In this document: positions 4,236 to 5,132 of the stretch, in pieces
Layout: each line of letters opens with the position of its first letter
Numbering within the stretch: position 1 is the stretch's first letter
Source of the DNA: Pseudomonadota bacterium
Lineage (GTDB): Bacteria > Pseudomonadota > Gammaproteobacteria > Xanthomonadales > Xanthomonadaceae
DNA length: 5,132 nt
Reading direction: 5' to 3'
NCBI GenBank assembly: GCA_023391775.1
Contig: JAEWAG010000053.1
Span: 1 to 5,132 of the forward strand
Program-made: the position numbers and the translations under genes
Notes under the pieces: model-generated
What the model saw: only the letters and a program-made list of their open reading frames with translations
Told to the model about the DNA's origin: nothing
The model's database searches: none

Positions 4236-5132
4236 ATGCGCCATCAACGCAAGACCCGGCACTGCACCTGGCTGGCCTGCCTGCTGCTGCCGGTCGCCCA
4301 TGCGGCAACGCCTGCGTTCAATCTCGCGGTGGAGAACGGCGGCCAGGCCTGCGCGCTTTCCGCACCACCGGCCGCTCCGCCGGGTGCCCTGCCCGACCCG
4401 CTGCGGTCGGCCGACGGCCGGCGGGTAGCCGACGCCGCGCAGTGGCGCTGCCAGCGCCAACAGACCGTGGCCCTGCTGGAGCAGCAGGTGTACGGCCGCA
4501 AAGGGCCGGCGCCAGAGCGCGTAAGCGGCCGCGTCAGCGCCGACCGCATCGAGGTGGAAGTCCAGCACGCAGGGCGCAGCGAGCGCTTCAGTGCACGCGT
4601 GCACCTGCCTGAAGGCGACGGGCCATTCCCGGCGATGCTGGTGATGGCCGGCGTCGCCGGCGTCAGCCCCGAGCTGCTCGCCGCCGAAGGCGTGGCACGC
4701 ATCGAGTTCCCCAGCACCGAGCTCGGTGCCGAGACCGGCCAGGGCCGGCGCAAGGAGGGCGCGTTTTTCCGCCTGTATGGCGAGGATGTCGCCGGCACCG
4801 GCACGCTGATGGCCTGGGCCTGGGGCGTGAGCCGGGTCATCGACGTGATCGCCGCCTCCGACGGCCGCCTGCTGCGCGCCGACGCGATCGGCGTCAGCGG
4901 GTGCTCGCGCCACGGCAAGGGCGCGCTGGCCGCGGGCGCCTTCGACCAGCGCGTGGCCCTGACCGTGCCGATCGAATCCGGGGCCGGCGGCGTGCCGACC
5001 TGGCGAAATGCGCCGGAAGGCGCGCAGCCTGCGTCCAGCGCCTTCGGCGAGCAGCCGTGGCTGGGCGACGGCTTTGGCCGCTTCATCGGGCATCCGGACG
5101 CGCTGGCGGTAGACCAGCACCAGGTACTGGCC
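4236..5132 (+). CDS. Secreted CE15 glucuronoyl methylesterase-like carbohydrate esterase, 3'-truncated
   Basis: The frame is open for 299 codons to the window end. CE15 enzymes cleave the ester between 4-O-methyl-glucuronic acid of xylan and lignin alcohols. The N-terminus is a Sec signal peptide: basic MRHQRKTRH, hydrophobic WLACLLLPV, and an AHA cleavage site after residue 23, so export is expected. The alpha/beta-hydrolase core shows GTLMAWAWGVSRVIDVI (189-205), the CE15 signature GVSGCSRHGKGA (219-230) with nucleophile Ser224, and VPIESGAGGVPTWR (244-257). Glu247 is 23 residues after the serine, the same spacing as Ser213-Glu236 in fungal StGE2, so it is the likely catalytic acid. The catalytic His lies in the missing part; family members are usually about 400-450 residues. 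GGAGGGG at 4224-4230 is 5 nt before ATG 4236; an earlier ATG at 4222 is out of frame. The gene diverges from blaI across 112 bp with two BlaI-type operators. No strong plus-strand promoter was seen. Activity on other uronate esters is possible. Confidence 0.9.
   Translation, partial: MRHQRKTRHCTWLACLLLPVAHAATPAFNLAVENGGQACALSAPPAAPPGALPDPLRSADGRRVADAAQWRCQRQQTVALLEQQVYGRKGPAPERVSGRVSADRIEVEVQHAGRSERFSARVHLPEGDGPFPAMLVMAGVAGVSPELLAAEGVARIEFPSTELGAETGQGRRKEGAFFRLYGEDVAGTGTLMAWAWGVSRVIDVIAASDGRLLRADAIGVSGCSRHGKGALAAGAFDQRVALTVPIESGAGGVPTWRNAPEGAQPASSAFGEQPWLGDGFGRFIGHPDALAVDQHQVLA

Noticed and set aside
4236..4280. Possible lipobox (WLAC) in the CE15 signal peptide
   Set aside because: Position -3 is Trp rather than Leu, the preceding hydrophobic stretch is too short, and a good signal peptidase I site (AHA) follows the full hydrophobic core.
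4137..5120. Minus-strand open frame of 327 codons opposite the CE15 esterase
   Set aside because: The plus strand encodes a signal peptide and the CE15 motif GCSRHGKGA. The opposite frame would run through the operator region and shows no domain.

Overview
The window is about 5.1 kb of very GC-rich DNA, tightly packed with genes. Codon use, and the pairing of a BlaI-type repressor with an M56 protease that carries a TonB-like tail, suggest a gammaproteobacterium of the Xanthomonadaceae type (Xanthomonas, Stenotrophomonas, Lysobacter, Pseudoxanthomonas and relatives). No rRNA or marker gene is present, so this is an inference. The first 36 bases are not genomic: positions 4-36 match the Illumina Nextera Read-1 transposase adapter at 31 of 33 bases. 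The window therefore starts at an untrimmed contig end, and the first gene is truncated there.

Layout. Plus strand, left: modB (5'-truncated membrane permease of the molybdate ABC transporter), modC (its ATPase, lacking the usual C-terminal TOBE/MOP domain) and a flavin-reductase-like FMN-binding split-barrel protein, probably read in one direction as a unit. Minus strand, centre: a three-gene unit running leftward from about 4.15 kb. It holds a BlaI/MecI/CopY-family repressor, a BlaR1-like M56 membrane metalloprotease whose C-terminal sensor is a TonB-C-like domain, and a lipoprotein with a related TonB-C-like domain. The lipoprotein gene and the flavin reductase gene converge with their stop codons directly abutting (TGATCA). 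Plus strand, right: a secreted carbohydrate esterase of family CE15 (glucuronoyl methylesterase-like), cut off by the window end.

The 112-bp divergent region between blaI and the CE15 gene is the regulatory centre. It contains a strong sigma70 promoter firing toward blaI (TTGACA, 17 bp, TGTAAT) and two TTAC-N4-GTAA palindromes of the BlaI/MecI operator type, which together form a larger imperfect inverted repeat. One palindrome overlaps the -10 element and the other lies just downstream of the predicted transcription start. This fits autorepression of the blaI-M56-lipoprotein operon, with possible co-control of the divergent esterase. The arrangement resembles a bla regulatory locus, but there is no beta-lactamase and no penicillin-binding sensor. 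The signal it responds to is unknown, and is the most interesting open question here.
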